In this document: piece by piece, positions 23,002 to 34,081 of the stretch | Layout: each line of letters starts with the position of its first letter | How positions within the stretch are numbered: position 1 is the stretch's first letter | Assembly: GCA_001969505.1 (NCBI GenBank) | Contig: LSSK01000017.1 | Span: 1 to 64,000, forward strand | DNA: 64,000 nucleotides | Reading direction: 5' to 3' | From: Zancudomyces culisetae | Lineage: Eukaryota; Kickxellomycota; Harpellomycetes; Harpellales; Legeriomycetaceae | Notes under the pieces: model-generated | Databases searched by the model: none | Told to the model about the DNA's origin: nothing | The model's input: only the letters and a program-made list of their open reading frames with translations | Program-made: the position numbers and the translations under genes

Positions 23002-24114
23002 TTAGAGCTTGCTGGTAAAAACAAGTGCTGCCTTCTTTGGGGAGTATATGGCGTCAAGCAGGCGGGACTGGAATGAGGACTTGCTTTCAAGGTCAAACAT
23101 GTTGAATGGCTCTGCGAGCTGCGCGACGATGCGATCTTCTCTCAACAAATCAAACAGATGGTTCCATACCTTTAGCCAGTCTTCTAGGGAGTTTTCTCTG
23201 TACCAATGTGTCAACCAGAAACCACAAACCTTAATATCTTTGAATATAAGCAGTGGGACATCAACTGCAATAGAGTTTACGCCGGACATCATCCCATAAT
23301 TTACAAAAACGCATCTATTTGGGAGGATTCTTGCAAGCGAAGCAGCAGCAGGCCCGCTTACACAATCAAATGCCAGGCGTAGGGGCCCAGGCAAATTTTT
23401 GATTATCTTTTTAGTTTCTGCAGATTCCAACTCATGCTCCTTTATGATGATGTCAGCACCAAGTTTCTTTAAATAAACTTCAGTTTCATTGTTACCGTTT
23501 TTATGTTCTCTAATGATATTTATGGTTCGGAATCCCCATAGTTTGGCCAGCTGGATCACAAGCTGACCAACACCACTGTTTGCACCATTTTGGATGATGT
23601 AGTCTCCTGGGTTGAGCTTTACTATTGAATCAAGCATGAGGTATGCCGTCGCCCCGTTCACCACAACTGAACCTACTTTTGCTGGTGTCAGACCCTTCTT
23701 GTTTTTTATTACAATAACGTCTGAAGGCGAGAGCTCGATGTGAGTTGCCCATGTACCTACTGTGCCCATACTTCTGGGCAAAATCCAGTCGCCAACCTCA
23801 ATTTTTTCCCCGAGTTTGTCTTTTGCATTTGCCTCGCTTCCTATCTCCACTATTCTACCAACACCTTCATGCCCTGCCACGTGTCCTTCAACGCTTTTGG
23901 CAGAAGTTGTAGTCAGTTGGGCCCGTTTTTTAAAATTTGGGTACTCTCCTTTGATTTGGAGCAGGTCTGAAGGATTTATAGGCGCATACATTATTTCTAC
24001 CATTACTTTTTTCGGAGACACGGGTTTTATCTCTACGTCATGCGTTTCAAGAACTTGTTTTGGTTCTCCTCTTTTTGAAAAAACAATGTACTTTCCTACT
24101 CTTTTGCTTTCCAT
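23002..24114 (-). CDS. ETR1: Etr1/MECR-type 2-enoyl thioester reductase with C-terminal SKL
   Basis: Single exon, 370 residues. It is a medium-chain dehydrogenase/reductase that reduces trans-2-enoyl thioesters with NADPH. Family features are YAPINPSDL, the catalytic Tyr58 in GEYP, GHEGVG, VNGATAYLML, the nucleotide-binding loop QNGANSGVGQLVIQLAK (175-191), and GFWLTHWY near the C-terminus. Etr1/MECR normally works in mitochondrial fatty-acid synthesis. Here the N-terminus (MESKRVGKYIVFSKRG) is not a convincing presequence, an in-frame stop lies just upstream, and the last three residues are Ser-Lys-Leu, a canonical peroxisomal PTS1. Peroxisomal or dual location is inferred. Confidence 0.9.
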   Translation of the reverse strand: MESKRVGKYIVFSKRGEPKQVLETHDVEIKPVSPKKVMVEIMYAPINPSDLLQIKGEYPNFKKRAQLTTTSAKSVEGHVAGHEGVGRIVEIGSEANAKDKLGEKIEVGDWILPRSMGTVGTWATHIELSPSDVIVIKNKKGLTPAKVGSVVVNGATAYLMLDSIVKLNPGDYIIQNGANSGVGQLVIQLAKLWGFRTINIIREHKNGNNETEVYLKKLGADIIIKEHELESAETKKIIKNLPGPLRLAFDCVSGPAAASLARILPNRCVFVNYGMMSGVNSIAVDVPLLIFKDIKVCGFWLTHWYRENSLEDWLKVWNHLFDLLREDRIVAQLAEPFNMFDLESKSSFQSRLLDAIYSPKKAALVFTSKL

Positions 24115-24744
24115 TTTGTCCTTACTCTGGGTTGTTTAGAATTATTGATTTTTTATTGAGTGAGTTTACTCTTAGTGTATATAGCTTCTGTTCAAAAACG
24201 AATAGATAGAAAAAAGTTTATAGCGACCTTCGTCTATTTAACTGAAAAGTTGATTCTCTGCAAAGTTGAAAAATACTGAGCTAAATTAGATTTTCGATAG
24301 CATAAAATAAGCACACAGAACCTTGTGTGTAAAGAGCTATCAGTATTTTCTGCCCAGAAACACATGCAAAACTATTAGTAATCAGTTACAGAATTTCAGA
24401 ATCACATTAAGTCATAGCGTAAATCCAGCAATTACCAAACAGCGTCCCTAAACAAATTGTCAACCACAAACCATCAAGGAGAATGTAACTGAAACCAAAC
24501 CTACATTTCCAACTATCCTCAAGCTTTTCTCGCCTTCCAAATCTTTTTCTCCCTCTCTCACTGATAATTATTAGCTCAAATTATTTGAGACGAAATTGAA
24601 TTTAACCAATTAGCCAATAAGCCAATTGGTCCAATAGACATTTGTTTGAGGTATGATTTCATTTATTTGCAGTTTGAATACCAGAGTTATTTAAAAACAA
24701 ATATTAGATATAAATAATAGAACTGGAAACAAAAATATACAGAT
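24115..24744. other. intergenic region between ETR1-like and EMC3
   Basis: About 630 nt. It is the promoter of the leftward Etr1-like gene and the 3' region of leftward EMC3. No exon was recognised. Confidence 0.5.
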
Positions 24745-25868
24745 CTACGCACGCTTCTTTGAATTTAGCTGGGAGGCAGAATCACCAAGATCGTGGTTTT
24801 TCTTTCCATACATCTTTAAAACCCTATTCTCAACGTCTTCAAGATCCCATTGGTAGTGTACCAATTCCAAATTCTCTTTGATCCCCAAAAATAGTTTATG
24901 ATAATCTTGCGGACCAGGCTGTTGTTGTTGTTGTTGCTGTGGCATTCCCATACTGCTCATCGCCTGCATATCCTGTAATCCACTACCTGTACTATTTGCA
25001 CCAAGAATCAAAGTAAAAATACCTCCCAACCCAAAGAGATTAAGAAAATACCATGATAGAGAGCTAACCCAAGTTGCATCCATATATGGTGTGTTAATTC
25101 CCGATTGAAGCATCGATTTAAAGCTCATTCCTAGCGGAAATGGAATCTTGATTAGTATGAATCCAGAAAAAAAATATTGGATCCATCCCATAATTATTGT
25201 CTGTGGAACAATCGTCATCATTTGACCCTTGACTCCATCAAGCATCGATTCCATAGCTTTGGGATCTGACATGGGATTTGGTGCCCCTTTGTCTTTATTT
25301 TCTTTGTTCTCTAAATATTCACCATCTTCGAAGGCCTTACAAAATGCAACTCTACGTTCCTCGAATGAATTTTGAGGAACATGGCCGGCATGTTCTATCA
25401 AGGTTCCCGCTCTAAGCATCATGTTCCTATAAAACATCAATATATACATTTGAATCCCTTTGTTCTAAAAAAGCGTTATACAAAGATATACTCTCTTACC
25501 CTTGTCGCATGGCTTTTGTTGGGCTTTGCTTGGGTTTTTTAGTGAATAACACGGTCAGTTGATGTCGTAATACGCCGACCAAGATCATCACCACCATAAT
25601 CGGGAATAATACCCATTCTCTAATCTCTATTTTTTTATATACAGTCATTATAGCAAGTAGAATAAATATATCTAGAGGCGTAAGTACTCGTGGTTCACTG
25701 GATCCCAACTTTTAATTCAGAATACCCATACCTGGATCTAGATTCAAGGTTTGGCTTAACCTATTTTTTTTCGATTTATAAAATTTAAGAAAATGAAATA
25801 TGAGGGGAGTGATTGTAGTCAAAAGAGTATGAATTGTCAGACACTTACTTTACTGATGGCCCCACCAT
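24745..25868 (-). CDS. EMC3: ER membrane protein complex subunit 3
   Basis: Four exons in transcript order: 25849-25868, 25732-25760, 25500-25626 and 24745-25426, giving 285 residues. The two tiny first exons (20 and 29 nt) join so that LNLDP-EIREWVLFPI is restored, matching the conserved start of Emc3. Without them the frame has only a TTG start. Three membrane segments are visible: about 20-40 (WVLFPIMVVMILVGVL), about 115-140 (TIIMGWIQYFFSGFIL) and about 170-195 (WVSSLSWYFLNLFGLGGIF). A Q7 tract lies in the cytosolic tail. Emc3 is the Oxa1-superfamily subunit of the insertase for tail-anchored and multipass proteins. The gene is divergent from PLP2, with 410 nt between the start codons. 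Confidence 0.9.
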
Positions 25869-26278
25869 TTTAACGATACGTTGTTGATAGAGAATTTGTT
25901 TGCTTTGTTTTATTAATGTTGTTTAATTTTTGGGGGTAGTATAATAAATATTTAATTATTTAGCACTGAATTTTATCTGCCATTGAAAGGTTTCTGAGCT
26001 ACTAGATATTGGAAAAATGAATTAAACAGACGCAAAATAATTAGAAAAATATAATTTTTGTGTTTGAAGAACCCTTATTGGCTACAGTTTTTAATTGCGT
26101 TTACGACTTTGGTTTGTGTAAACCTTAGAAGAAAATCAGCAAATGTCATTAAACATTTACAACTAGAATAATATATTAAAATCTATAAAACCACTCTATA
26201 TTGAATGAAAAAGACTGTATAAAAATAAAAGAACAGCCACTCTTATAAGGAAAATAAAGGAGATACCTGAAATTCAAG
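25869..26278. promoter_or_regulatory. divergent promoter EMC3/PLP2
   Basis: This 410-nt A/T-rich region lies between two divergent start codons. No specific factor site was recognised with confidence. Confidence 0.5.
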
Positions 26279-27203
26279 ATGCAAGACATAAATGAAGATA
26301 CAGAATGGAACGATGCTCTGCGTAAAATGGGGATTATTCCAGAAAAGCCCAAAGTTGATCCAAACGAGCTACTCGATTTGGCAGTTGAAGCGCGTGATGC
26401 ATATGAAGCGGAAAAACTATCAAAATTGGATTTGGATGAACTCGATGAACTTGAAGATCTTGAAGACGATGATGTGTTGGAGTCATATAGACGCCAACGA
26501 CTAAGTGAGCTCGCTGCCAAAGAAAAGACTGAAAAATATGGAGAGGGAGTGGTTGCAATATCTAAGCCTGACTATAAACGGCAAGTCACTGACGCTAGTG
26601 AAACATGCTGGGTGGTTGTTCATTTATATAGAGACAGGTAAATATGTGCACATTGTCGAGTTGTATTTATAAATATTATGTATCCAGCGATTGAAAGTAC
26701 TCTGGAAATAAATGCGTATACATTATAATGAATAGTATTCTTGAGTGCAAGCTAGTAAACAAGTTGCTAAATGAAGTATCTGCCGAAAATAAGTCCACAA
26801 AGTTTGTAAAGATTGTAGGATCAGAGTGCATTCCCAACTATCCAGACTCTAATCTTCCCACCTTGCTAATTTACAAAGACGGTGATGTTAGGGCTCAACT
26901 GGTGGGTCTAAGCTCTTTGGGTGGATTGAACACAAAAAAAAAAGGTTTGTAAATACAAATATATGTTTTAATTATGTTGATACCTTATACGTAGCGATTT
27001 AAGTTTGTATTCAAGTTTGAACCTCAGTAATCAAAACTGTTCTTCATTTAATGTTAGGTCTGGAGGGATATCTAAGAAGCATTGGTGCTATTGAATCTAA
27101 GCCATCAAAAACCAATGAAAGCGATGACACTGGGGATGATGATGATGATGATGATGAAGAGGACTCCAGTTACAGGAAACCAACGTATATATCTCTAGCA
27201 TAA
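26279..27203 (+). CDS. PLP2: phosducin-like protein Plp2 (PhLP2)
   Basis: Three exons, 26279-26637, 26736-26944 and 27058-27203, give 237 residues. The N-terminus has the PhLP2 signature TEWNDALRKMGIIP. The thioredoxin-like domain follows, with WVVVHLYRDS joined to ILECKLVNKLL across intron 1, then KFVKIVGSECIPNYPDSNLP and LLIYKDGD. The C-terminus carries an acidic D7EED run. Plp2 is a cytosolic co-chaperone of the CCT chaperonin needed for actin and tubulin folding. It is a little shorter than yeast Plp2 (286). All junctions keep phase. Confidence 0.92.
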
Positions 27204-27964
27204 TGACATCGATCCAGATGTACACCTTTTTTTGTTGTTTTTACCTTTTTGTTTGTGTTTCCGTGACTACGAAAGCGTTTAGTACCGGATTCTTGTAAAG
27301 ACCAACTTTGATAAATACTTGTGTTTATATTTTGACTTGCGTTTATGGGTATCACTTTGAAGAGCGTAATTACAACTGTACACAAAACTTTATGTTTATT
27401 TTGGCTGATTGATAGCACATAATTGATATTACTTATACTATAGAAATATCATGAGGTTGTAAATTGATAAGCATTGTGTTTACAACTCTAGCCTCCGAAT
27501 CTCAGACATATTAAAGAAGTATGATGTTTTTTATGGTATCATTTCACATTGATACTCGATACACCCTTTGATTAGGAATATATAGTCCCTTGCATCTAAA
27601 TAAAGGGCTAAGTGAACACCACTCTTCAGCAGACATTAAACAGTTTCTAAAGTATTTCTGATTTAATAACAAACTTTTCGTTTGGCGTTTTTGTTTTTTG
27701 AAATTCTTGACAGTCATATAACAGATTTCAAATCTTTATTTTTACTTTGATTTTTGACGCAAAAAAAATTACGGTAAAATATAAATTAATAATAATAATC
27801 CAAAAACAAAAACAAAAACAAAACAACGATTTGCGAACCGCAAAAATAGAACAATCTTGGTTCAGGCCAATGGTATGTAAGTATCAGTTTTTTATCACTT
27901 GACGCCAATAGGATCGGCTTTAATGATTTTCGATCTCCACTGATTATTCATTGTTTAGGTATCC

Positions 27965-27971
27965 TGAGTCA
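27965..27971 (+). promoter_or_regulatory. Gcn4/CPC1-type site upstream of ARG4
   Basis: The match is TGAGTCA, the exact 7-bp AP-1/Gcn4 core, 184 nt before the ARG4 start. Arginine genes are classic general amino-acid control targets in fungi, so the position makes functional sense. A single 7-mer can also occur by chance. Confidence 0.55.
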
Positions 27972-28039
27972 CTAAGAAACAACAAAGAAGTGGAGAAACC
28001 CCCAACAGGAAATTTTTTTTTTGATACCGAGTAGAATTG

Positions 28040-28046
28040 TATAAAA
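28040..28046 (+). promoter_or_regulatory. TATA box of ARG4
   Basis: TATAAAA lies about 110 nt upstream of the ATG and downstream of the Gcn4-type site, a normal yeast arrangement. Confidence 0.45.
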
Positions 28047-28154
28047 AAGCCCATAAAAACATTCTTTTAGCTTTAAAGTATTGATGTTGTAGCTAGTTTA
28101 TTAAATACCAAAAAGGGTAGTCAAACGAAAAAAAAAGAGAAAATACAAGGCAGA

Positions 28155-29540
28155 ATGAGCTCAAATCTCAAAAAACTATGGGGTGGTCGTTTCTCGGAAA
28201 CCACAGATCCATTGATGGAAGCCTTTAATGAATCGCTGAGCTTTGATAAGGCCTTCTACAAGGCCGATATAATTGGTTCAAAGGCATATGTTAAAGGTAT
28301 AGAGAAAGTTGGAATATTGACCAGCGATGAAGCTAAAGTGTTGTCAGATGGTTTGGATAAGGTGTTGGAGGAATGGGAGACAGGTAAATTTGAAATCAAA
28401 ATGGGTGATGAGGATATTCATACAGCAAATGAGAGAAGGTTAGGCGAACTTGTAGGAAAAGTTGCAGGGAAATTGCACACAGGAAGAAGCAGAAATGACC
28501 AGACCGTGACTGATTTTAGAATATGGATGAGAGAAAAACTTAAAGAGCTCTCAACAATTCTCAAGGAACTCATCGAGGTGATATTGGTCCGTGCTGAAAC
28601 TGAAATAGATGTGTTATTGCCAGGATATACACATTTGCAACGAGCACAACCAATCCGGTTTTCTCATCTGCTGCTGAGCTATGGGTTTTTGTTTCAAGCA
28701 GACTACGATAGGTTACAAGAACTTTACAAAAGAGTAAACTTGTGTCCTTTAGGGTCCGGTGCCCTTGCGGGGAATCCATTCAAGGTTGACAGAGAATATC
28801 TAGCTTCGCTACTCGAATTTGATGGTGTCGTTCAGAACTCCATCACAGGGGTATCCGATCGTGATTTTGTTGCAGAGTTCTTGTTTTGGTGCTCGCTGGT
28901 GATGACCCATATCAGTCGTCTTTCTGAAGATTTTATAATATACTCTAGTGCAGAATTTGGTTTTGTTACTCTTTCAGATGCCTATTCTACCGGTTCAAGC
29001 ATTATGCCTCAGAAAAAGAACCCAGACAGTCTTGAGCTGTTACGTGGAAAAGCTGGTAGAGTGTTTGGAAACATGAGTGGTTTTATGATGACCTACAAGG
29101 GCACGCCTTCTTCGTATAACAAAGACTTGCAGGAAGACAAGGAACCAGTATTTGATTCACATACCACTATTTATTCATCCCTAAAGATCGTTGCAGCTGT
29201 AATTGCAACAATGAAAATTAACTCCAAGAATACCCATGCCGCCTTAACAGATGACCTTTTGGCAACAGACCTTGCTGACTACCTTGTGAGAAAGGGTCTT
29301 CCATTCAGAGATGCACACCATGTATCTGGTTCCGCCGTCAACCTTTGTGAAGCCAAGAACGTCCAGCTTTCTCAGCTTTCCCTTTCTGATTTGCAGTCGC
29401 TACACCCTCTGTTCACTGACGATGTATCAAACATTTGGAACTTTACTCAATGTGTTGAAAATAGATCGTCTACTGGTGGAACTAGCAAATCTAGTGTGCT
29501 AGCTCAAATTGACACGTTGAGAGCATGGCTAAAAAAATAA
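28155..29540 (+). CDS. ARG4: argininosuccinate lyase
   Basis: Single exon, 461 residues, the usual length. It catalyses the last step of arginine synthesis, splitting argininosuccinate to arginine and fumarate. Visible family elements are LWGGRFSE at the start, EDIHTANERRL, LHTGRSRNDQ with the substrate-binding residues, TGYTHLQ-like PGYTHLQRAQP, and the fumarase-superfamily signature GSSIMPQKKNPD with its catalytic Ser. It ends in WLKK. CTG codons occur at several conserved Leu positions (e.g. SHLLLSYG, CSLVMTH), which supports standard decoding. The enzyme is a cytosolic homotetramer. Confidence 0.97.
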   Translation: MSSNLKKLWGGRFSETTDPLMEAFNESLSFDKAFYKADIIGSKAYVKGIEKVGILTSDEAKVLSDGLDKVLEEWETGKFEIKMGDEDIHTANERRLGELVGKVAGKLHTGRSRNDQTVTDFRIWMREKLKELSTILKELIEVILVRAETEIDVLLPGYTHLQRAQPIRFSHLLLSYGFLFQADYDRLQELYKRVNLCPLGSGALAGNPFKVDREYLASLLEFDGVVQNSITGVSDRDFVAEFLFWCSLVMTHISRLSEDFIIYSSAEFGFVTLSDAYSTGSSIMPQKKNPDSLELLRGKAGRVFGNMSGFMMTYKGTPSSYNKDLQEDKEPVFDSHTTIYSSLKIVAAVIATMKINSKNTHAALTDDLLATDLADYLVRKGLPFRDAHHVSGSAVNLCEAKNVQLSQLSLSDLQSLHPLFTDDVSNIWNFTQCVENRSSTGGTSKSSVLAQIDTLRAWLKK

Positions 29541-30144
29541 TTCTTTTCAGCATACATTAAACATACCACTTGGTCATCTATACGATGATTTTTTCTGTTT
29601 TTTCTTGCGTTTTTCTTTTCATCTCTTTGTAAATTTTTTCATAACTAAATCATGGAACAGCGATTTAAACCAAGAATTGGCAAACCTTGATATAACAATA
29701 AACCAGTATACTTAATTTTTATATCCGAATGACATTAAAATGTGGTATATTTAGTTGAGGAATTATCACAGACATTAGAATGGTAAAGTTTGAGAAGCGA
29801 GAATTAGTATAACTGGATAAACCACTAACAGAAAAATATATCACCTTCCCTCCCCCCAATCTACCTAGTCAAGTCTAATTTTTAGTTTAAGATCGAGCCA
29901 TTTAAGAATATTTATTGGAAGTTGATAGTTCCCTAACAGTAACAATGTGAAACAAATGTGCACTTGTCAAGCGGGTGAATAAATGGCAGTAAACCCTCTA
30001 TCTATCCTAAACCTATCTATATTTTTAACAACGACGCTTGCATTCTTCACTATTAAAACAAGCATATATATACCTTAACCCAACTAAACATTTTGCGAAC
30101 TTGTACAAGCTGGCAAGCATGATGCAATCTAATAAAACATCAAG
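29541..30144. other. convergent intergenic region
   Basis: About 600 nt between the 3' ends of ARG4 (+) and the Nur1-like gene (-). T-rich runs follow the ARG4 stop. No exon was recognised. Confidence 0.5.
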
Positions 30145-32327
30145 TTACCGCATGACTGCTTCCCACCAATAACAGTCATCCTCTCCTGATTCTTTATCAA
30201 AATCCAAACTTAGTTTTTCGCATAGCGTTTCGCCGTAAAACCCGACTTTAGAGATCTCGGAGGCAGCACCACTAATACTGGAAACCGATCTGGTATCTGG
30301 TTGAGTGTTGCGTCTTTTGATTTTTCTAGAACTGTTATCTACAACACTATCTTTTCTTATCTCAGCCTTTTTAGACGACTTGCTGATAATTGACTCAATT
30401 TTGTAATAATTTGTTAGTGCTTGGTTCAAAGTGGAGGCCTTTTCCTTCTTATGTTCGAAGTACATTGAAACATTTACTGCTCCATTTCTAGGATACGTAT
30501 TTAAATCGGCTCCTATGGATCGGTATCCCAGATTCTTTTTCGAGTAATTCTTGTGGAAGACCTGACTCTCGCCCGATAATGGCTTTTTAAGAGTTTTTTT
30601 GCTTAGATTACGAGGTAAGCTCGACAGAGCAAGTTTTGAAGACGTGGTATGACTTGTGCTATACTCTCGTGCAAAATTATCAGATGAAGGTGATTTTTTC
30701 ATATTTGAATCTTCTTTGTGAACGTTATCGGTCCGTACATGTATATCTTTGTTTACAAAAGATCCTGCAATCGGTGCCACTGTAACTTTTGAAGTACTCT
30801 GGCTGTTTTGTGATCCAAAAGCACTGAACTTCTTTAAATATATATACATCTCACAGTACTTATAGTTCTAAACATATATAACATAATAAACTTAATGTGA
30901 TACTAAAATACTTTGTGTTCGAGCTAGTACAATTAGTAGGATAATAAAGATCTAGTTACTTGTACAATCTGAATAAGTAGGACTGGCATTAAATACAAAA
31001 GACTTTTTCCACTGAACATCATGATCATTGCTAACTGGACAGGAGAACACCATCTATAGTTGGAGTTTTTGCTTTTTTTAAAAGGAAATTCTTACAATGA
31101 AGTATATGATTGAACTTTAAAGTGTTCTTTTCTTGTATTTTAATTAAGAGTTAAATAGGTTGTCGAACAGGAATAGCTTATAAGGTACGCCGTTTTTTGG
31201 AGTGCTTTTATTTACCATATAAAAGGTAAACAAGCTCGCTTAAATTGTAGTACCAAACAGCTAATTTGGATCGGCAAACACTTACATGAAAAACGTTAAT
31301 TCCTTCTTGCTAATATCTCCATATTCTCTCAAAGGCGCTTTATAATCTGATATTGATGTATTTACTATTGTATCCCTGGTATCAAACACTCTGTATAGCC
31401 TATCGCTATTCACAATTTTAAACAACAATTATTTTATCATAAAAATAAAGTGTAATTGTATGAGAAAACTCGACTTACAGTACCGCAGATAGTGGTGCCT
31501 TTTGTCTTTCAAACGTATTTTTTCTTTTGTAGAACTTTACCAATTCCATTTCAAAGCTTAAATCCAAGTTCAAATCTAAGCCTGAGGCTGAGTTTGAGTC
31601 TAGGTTCTATTTATGAACAGAGTAAACACAAGCGCTTTTGTTACTAAACCCATAGCGCATCTTTTCGTTTTTTATAAGTTATGGTACGCTAGATAAAGTA
31701 TGTACGTGGCCGCTTTCTATACCTCTTTTTTCAAAACATTGTTTACTCTGTTTATCACTTTTAGGTAGTTTTTTATCGAAAAGTATAAAAAAAGACATTG
31801 AAGAATCATGAGCTATTTGGTAGCACATAGCTGTGGTATAAATACTTTTACATCATTTTTTTTTCAACATAAAATCCTGATGTATCCTTTTTGTATATGC
31901 ATTGAGAATAAAGGTTACACATTTAAAATAAATAAATACAACAATGCAATAAAGTATACCTAGGATGTAACCGCAAGGGCGCTTTATTAAAGTATGTCTA
32001 ACTTATCTATAAAACTTACGACTTTGACCTTTCCACCGATTACTACCAGATTCGATAGGATAAAAATAGAAGTTATGGCTATTCCCAATACTGGATCAAG
32101 CTCATTCAGTTTGTCTCTAGCACGAATACAAAGGCGCGTTGGTTAGTACAGAAAAGTAAAATTATGCTATGTAGTCAGAGGATAGTAGGGTAATTGCTAA
32201 AATAATATAATTGGTACCTCAAATAATATACAACAAGCTCCTTTCTATCGATATCTGTTGCCTTTATCGGCAGTGTACGTAAACCAAGTACCTCCTCGTT
32301 AATAACATTCTTATTCAGTGATACCAT
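30145..32327 (-). CDS. putative Nur1/DUF2418-like nuclear-envelope membrane protein
   Basis: Six exons in transcript order, 32218-32327, 32020-32116, 31479-31606, 31286-31405, 30966-31053 and 30145-30867, keep phase at every junction and give 421 residues. The start (AAAATGG context) leads to MVSLNKNVINEEVLGLRTLP. A first membrane segment is AITSIFILSNLVVIGG. After a charged stretch (VKFYKRKNTFERQKAPLS), a second hydrophobic region FFIWCSPVQLAMIMMFSG continues into LLYLMPVLLIQI. The C-terminal half is basic, Ser-rich and without domains. Two-part membrane anchoring, the CSPVQLAMI segment and the disordered tail resemble fungal Nur1, which tethers rDNA and telomeres at the inner nuclear membrane. 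The match is from memory and weak. The gene structure is more secure than the name. Confidence 0.6.
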
Positions 32328-32765
32328 TTTAGCCCAGAGGCTGATTTATTCTGTATACTATATAACCGCTTATCTTTCTATTTTATCAATGACTAAAAAT
32401 TATTTTTTGGCTGCTGTTGCTTATACCTCTGTTGTTATAATTTGTTATTCATGGGTGTACCTATTAATAAATATTAGGTACCTAGTCTTAACCTGTATGA
32501 CTTTATATGTAATGTTTACGCAGATATCGATTTTTTTAATCGTTATAAACGGTGGGTATTATATATTATTATCTAACTAGCCATTTATTTGTCTAACAGT
32601 TGAAAAGTTCTCTTGAATACTAAAATCCGGAGCCCTCATAATCCTTCATGTCGATTTTATACCATTACTTTGTGTTTTATTTGGAATTGTTTTGGTAAAA
32701 TGTCAAAAAATCAATAACGGAGCTTCTAATTTTTATTTGTCTAACCAACTCTAGAATGTTGATAC

Positions 32766-33107
32766 TTATTTCTCTTTCGGCTTCCCAGATTTAATATTCA
32801 TTGTTACAAAACGGTTACAAATTGGGTTCAAATAAAAGGTAACATTGCAACGCTGTAGCGCTCTGTCAAGCAATCTCAAGTGATCAGTATGCTGTAGGTA
32901 TTTAGTAGAAAACCAATATAATTTAGCTCAAATCGCGTTCAGGAAATATACCCCACAATTTCGCGTATTAACTATATAAGCTCAACTTACTATTGTTGGT
33001 TTAATCCAAAAAATGTACATAAAAGCATGACCAACAATACCAAGCACTTTTAACGCTTTTTTGGGGCAGGATGAAGCATTTCTATTAACAGCATATCTAG
33101 GCACCAT
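32766..33107 (-). CDS. small two-exon gene, single-span membrane protein, unrecognised
   Basis: Exon 1 is 32991-33107 and exon 2 is 32766-32891, phase 0, giving 80 residues. The 5' splice site is GTAAGT, and the intron (99 nt) has TCTACTAAAT as branch region and ends CTACAG. The ATG context AATAAATGG is good. The protein starts MVPRYAVNRNASSCPKK, then has one hydrophobic segment (ALKVLGIVGHAFMYIFWI). A soluble tail with two Cys ends in GKPKEK; the Lys at -3 and -5 is not an exact KxKxx retrieval signal. No family was recognised. Two open exons of about 40 codons joined by consensus splice sites make chance less likely, but transcript data are lacking. Confidence 0.5.
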
Positions 33108-33297
33108 TTATTTTGAAAAATAGGCTTCTTTTATAACCACAGGTAAAAGACTCGGTCTCAAATTACAGTCAGGAAAAAAAGGAAAAGAAAAAAAAACTTT
33201 AAATCCTCATCTTTTAGTTTAAACTAAAGAGCGATTAGCATGCACATAATGAAGAAGGACCTTATGGCTACAAGGCGAACATACCTCTAATTTGTCT

Positions 33298-34081
33298 TTA
33301 AATCTGACCAACCTTCAACCTTGTCGACATGACAAGAAAGGAAAATTCATAAATATTAGAAACTCCTATTTTGTCCATAATAATTGATACATACCTCCAA
33401 TAAAACTATAGCAAATATAATACTATACAAAATGAAAAAAAATAATAATAAACTGTTTGCTCAGATGTATCTACGACTATCCAAATTCCCACTTTACAAC
33501 AGCGAAGCTTTGGTCTAGGGTTGTAAGGGAATAAATACATCAGAGTTATAAACATCCTTTACATTTCAAAGTAACCTGACTTGAGACAAACCGCCAATCG
33601 TTTCTACTAAAAAGTTTGTTGCCACTTTGTCTGAAAAGCACAAACTTTTATATTATGCAAGTCACTTTTTGTATTCCATAAAAACACACCCCCATCATAA
33701 AACAATAGATGTAAAGGAATTTTTTCGTTTGAAATTACAAATTGTGATTGGAGAATTTACGTTCGGTGTCCCACAACCAATGTAGGACGTGAAGCAAAAC
33801 TCAATTATGAATTTGCAACAAAGATAATATGTACCTTTTTGTATAAAAAATCGAGCCATTAGCAACTTCGATGCGCAACAAACCAAGCTTGTATGTTTAT
33901 TATTCAATGTGCTAAAATGGGGATCAAATAATATATTTCAAACGATTTGTGTATCAATGTAACCATCTTTATCGATAAAATAAAACCCCTGTCATTATAC
34001 TCTTACCGCAATAAGAACACGATGTACGATTAATGCGAGATAATTATTACCAAGTTCTAGCACACGGTGAACATATGCTGA
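33298..34081 (-). CDS. candidate multi-exon gene, 5' end unresolved, unrecognised
   Basis: A phase-consistent chain runs 34007-34081, 33835-33865, 33576-33630, 33454-33514 and 33298-33405 (stop). It encodes about 109 residues, including YVHRVLELGNNYLALIVHR, DKVATNFLVETIGGLSQVR and FYWRYVSIIMDKIGVSNIY. The first exon is bounded by TTTCAG and GTAAGA. Some other sites are weak (GTTACT, GTTTAT) and two introns are under 65 nt. A further exon at 34231-34282 fits in phase, and a possible first exon starts at 34471. No family was recognised. Free choice among weak sites makes chance assembly possible. Confidence 0.25.

Larger units (their letters stand above)
27204..28154. other. intergenic region upstream of ARG4
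   Basis: About 950 nt, A/T-rich. It contains an AAAAAC-type repeat near 27800-27825, a Gcn4-type site and a TATA box (listed separately). No exon was seen. Confidence 0.55.

Noticed and set aside
26176-26520. Ser-rich minus-strand frame over PLP2 exon 1
   Set aside because: Antisense of the acidic Leu/Asp/Glu-rich PLP2 start, with no independent support.
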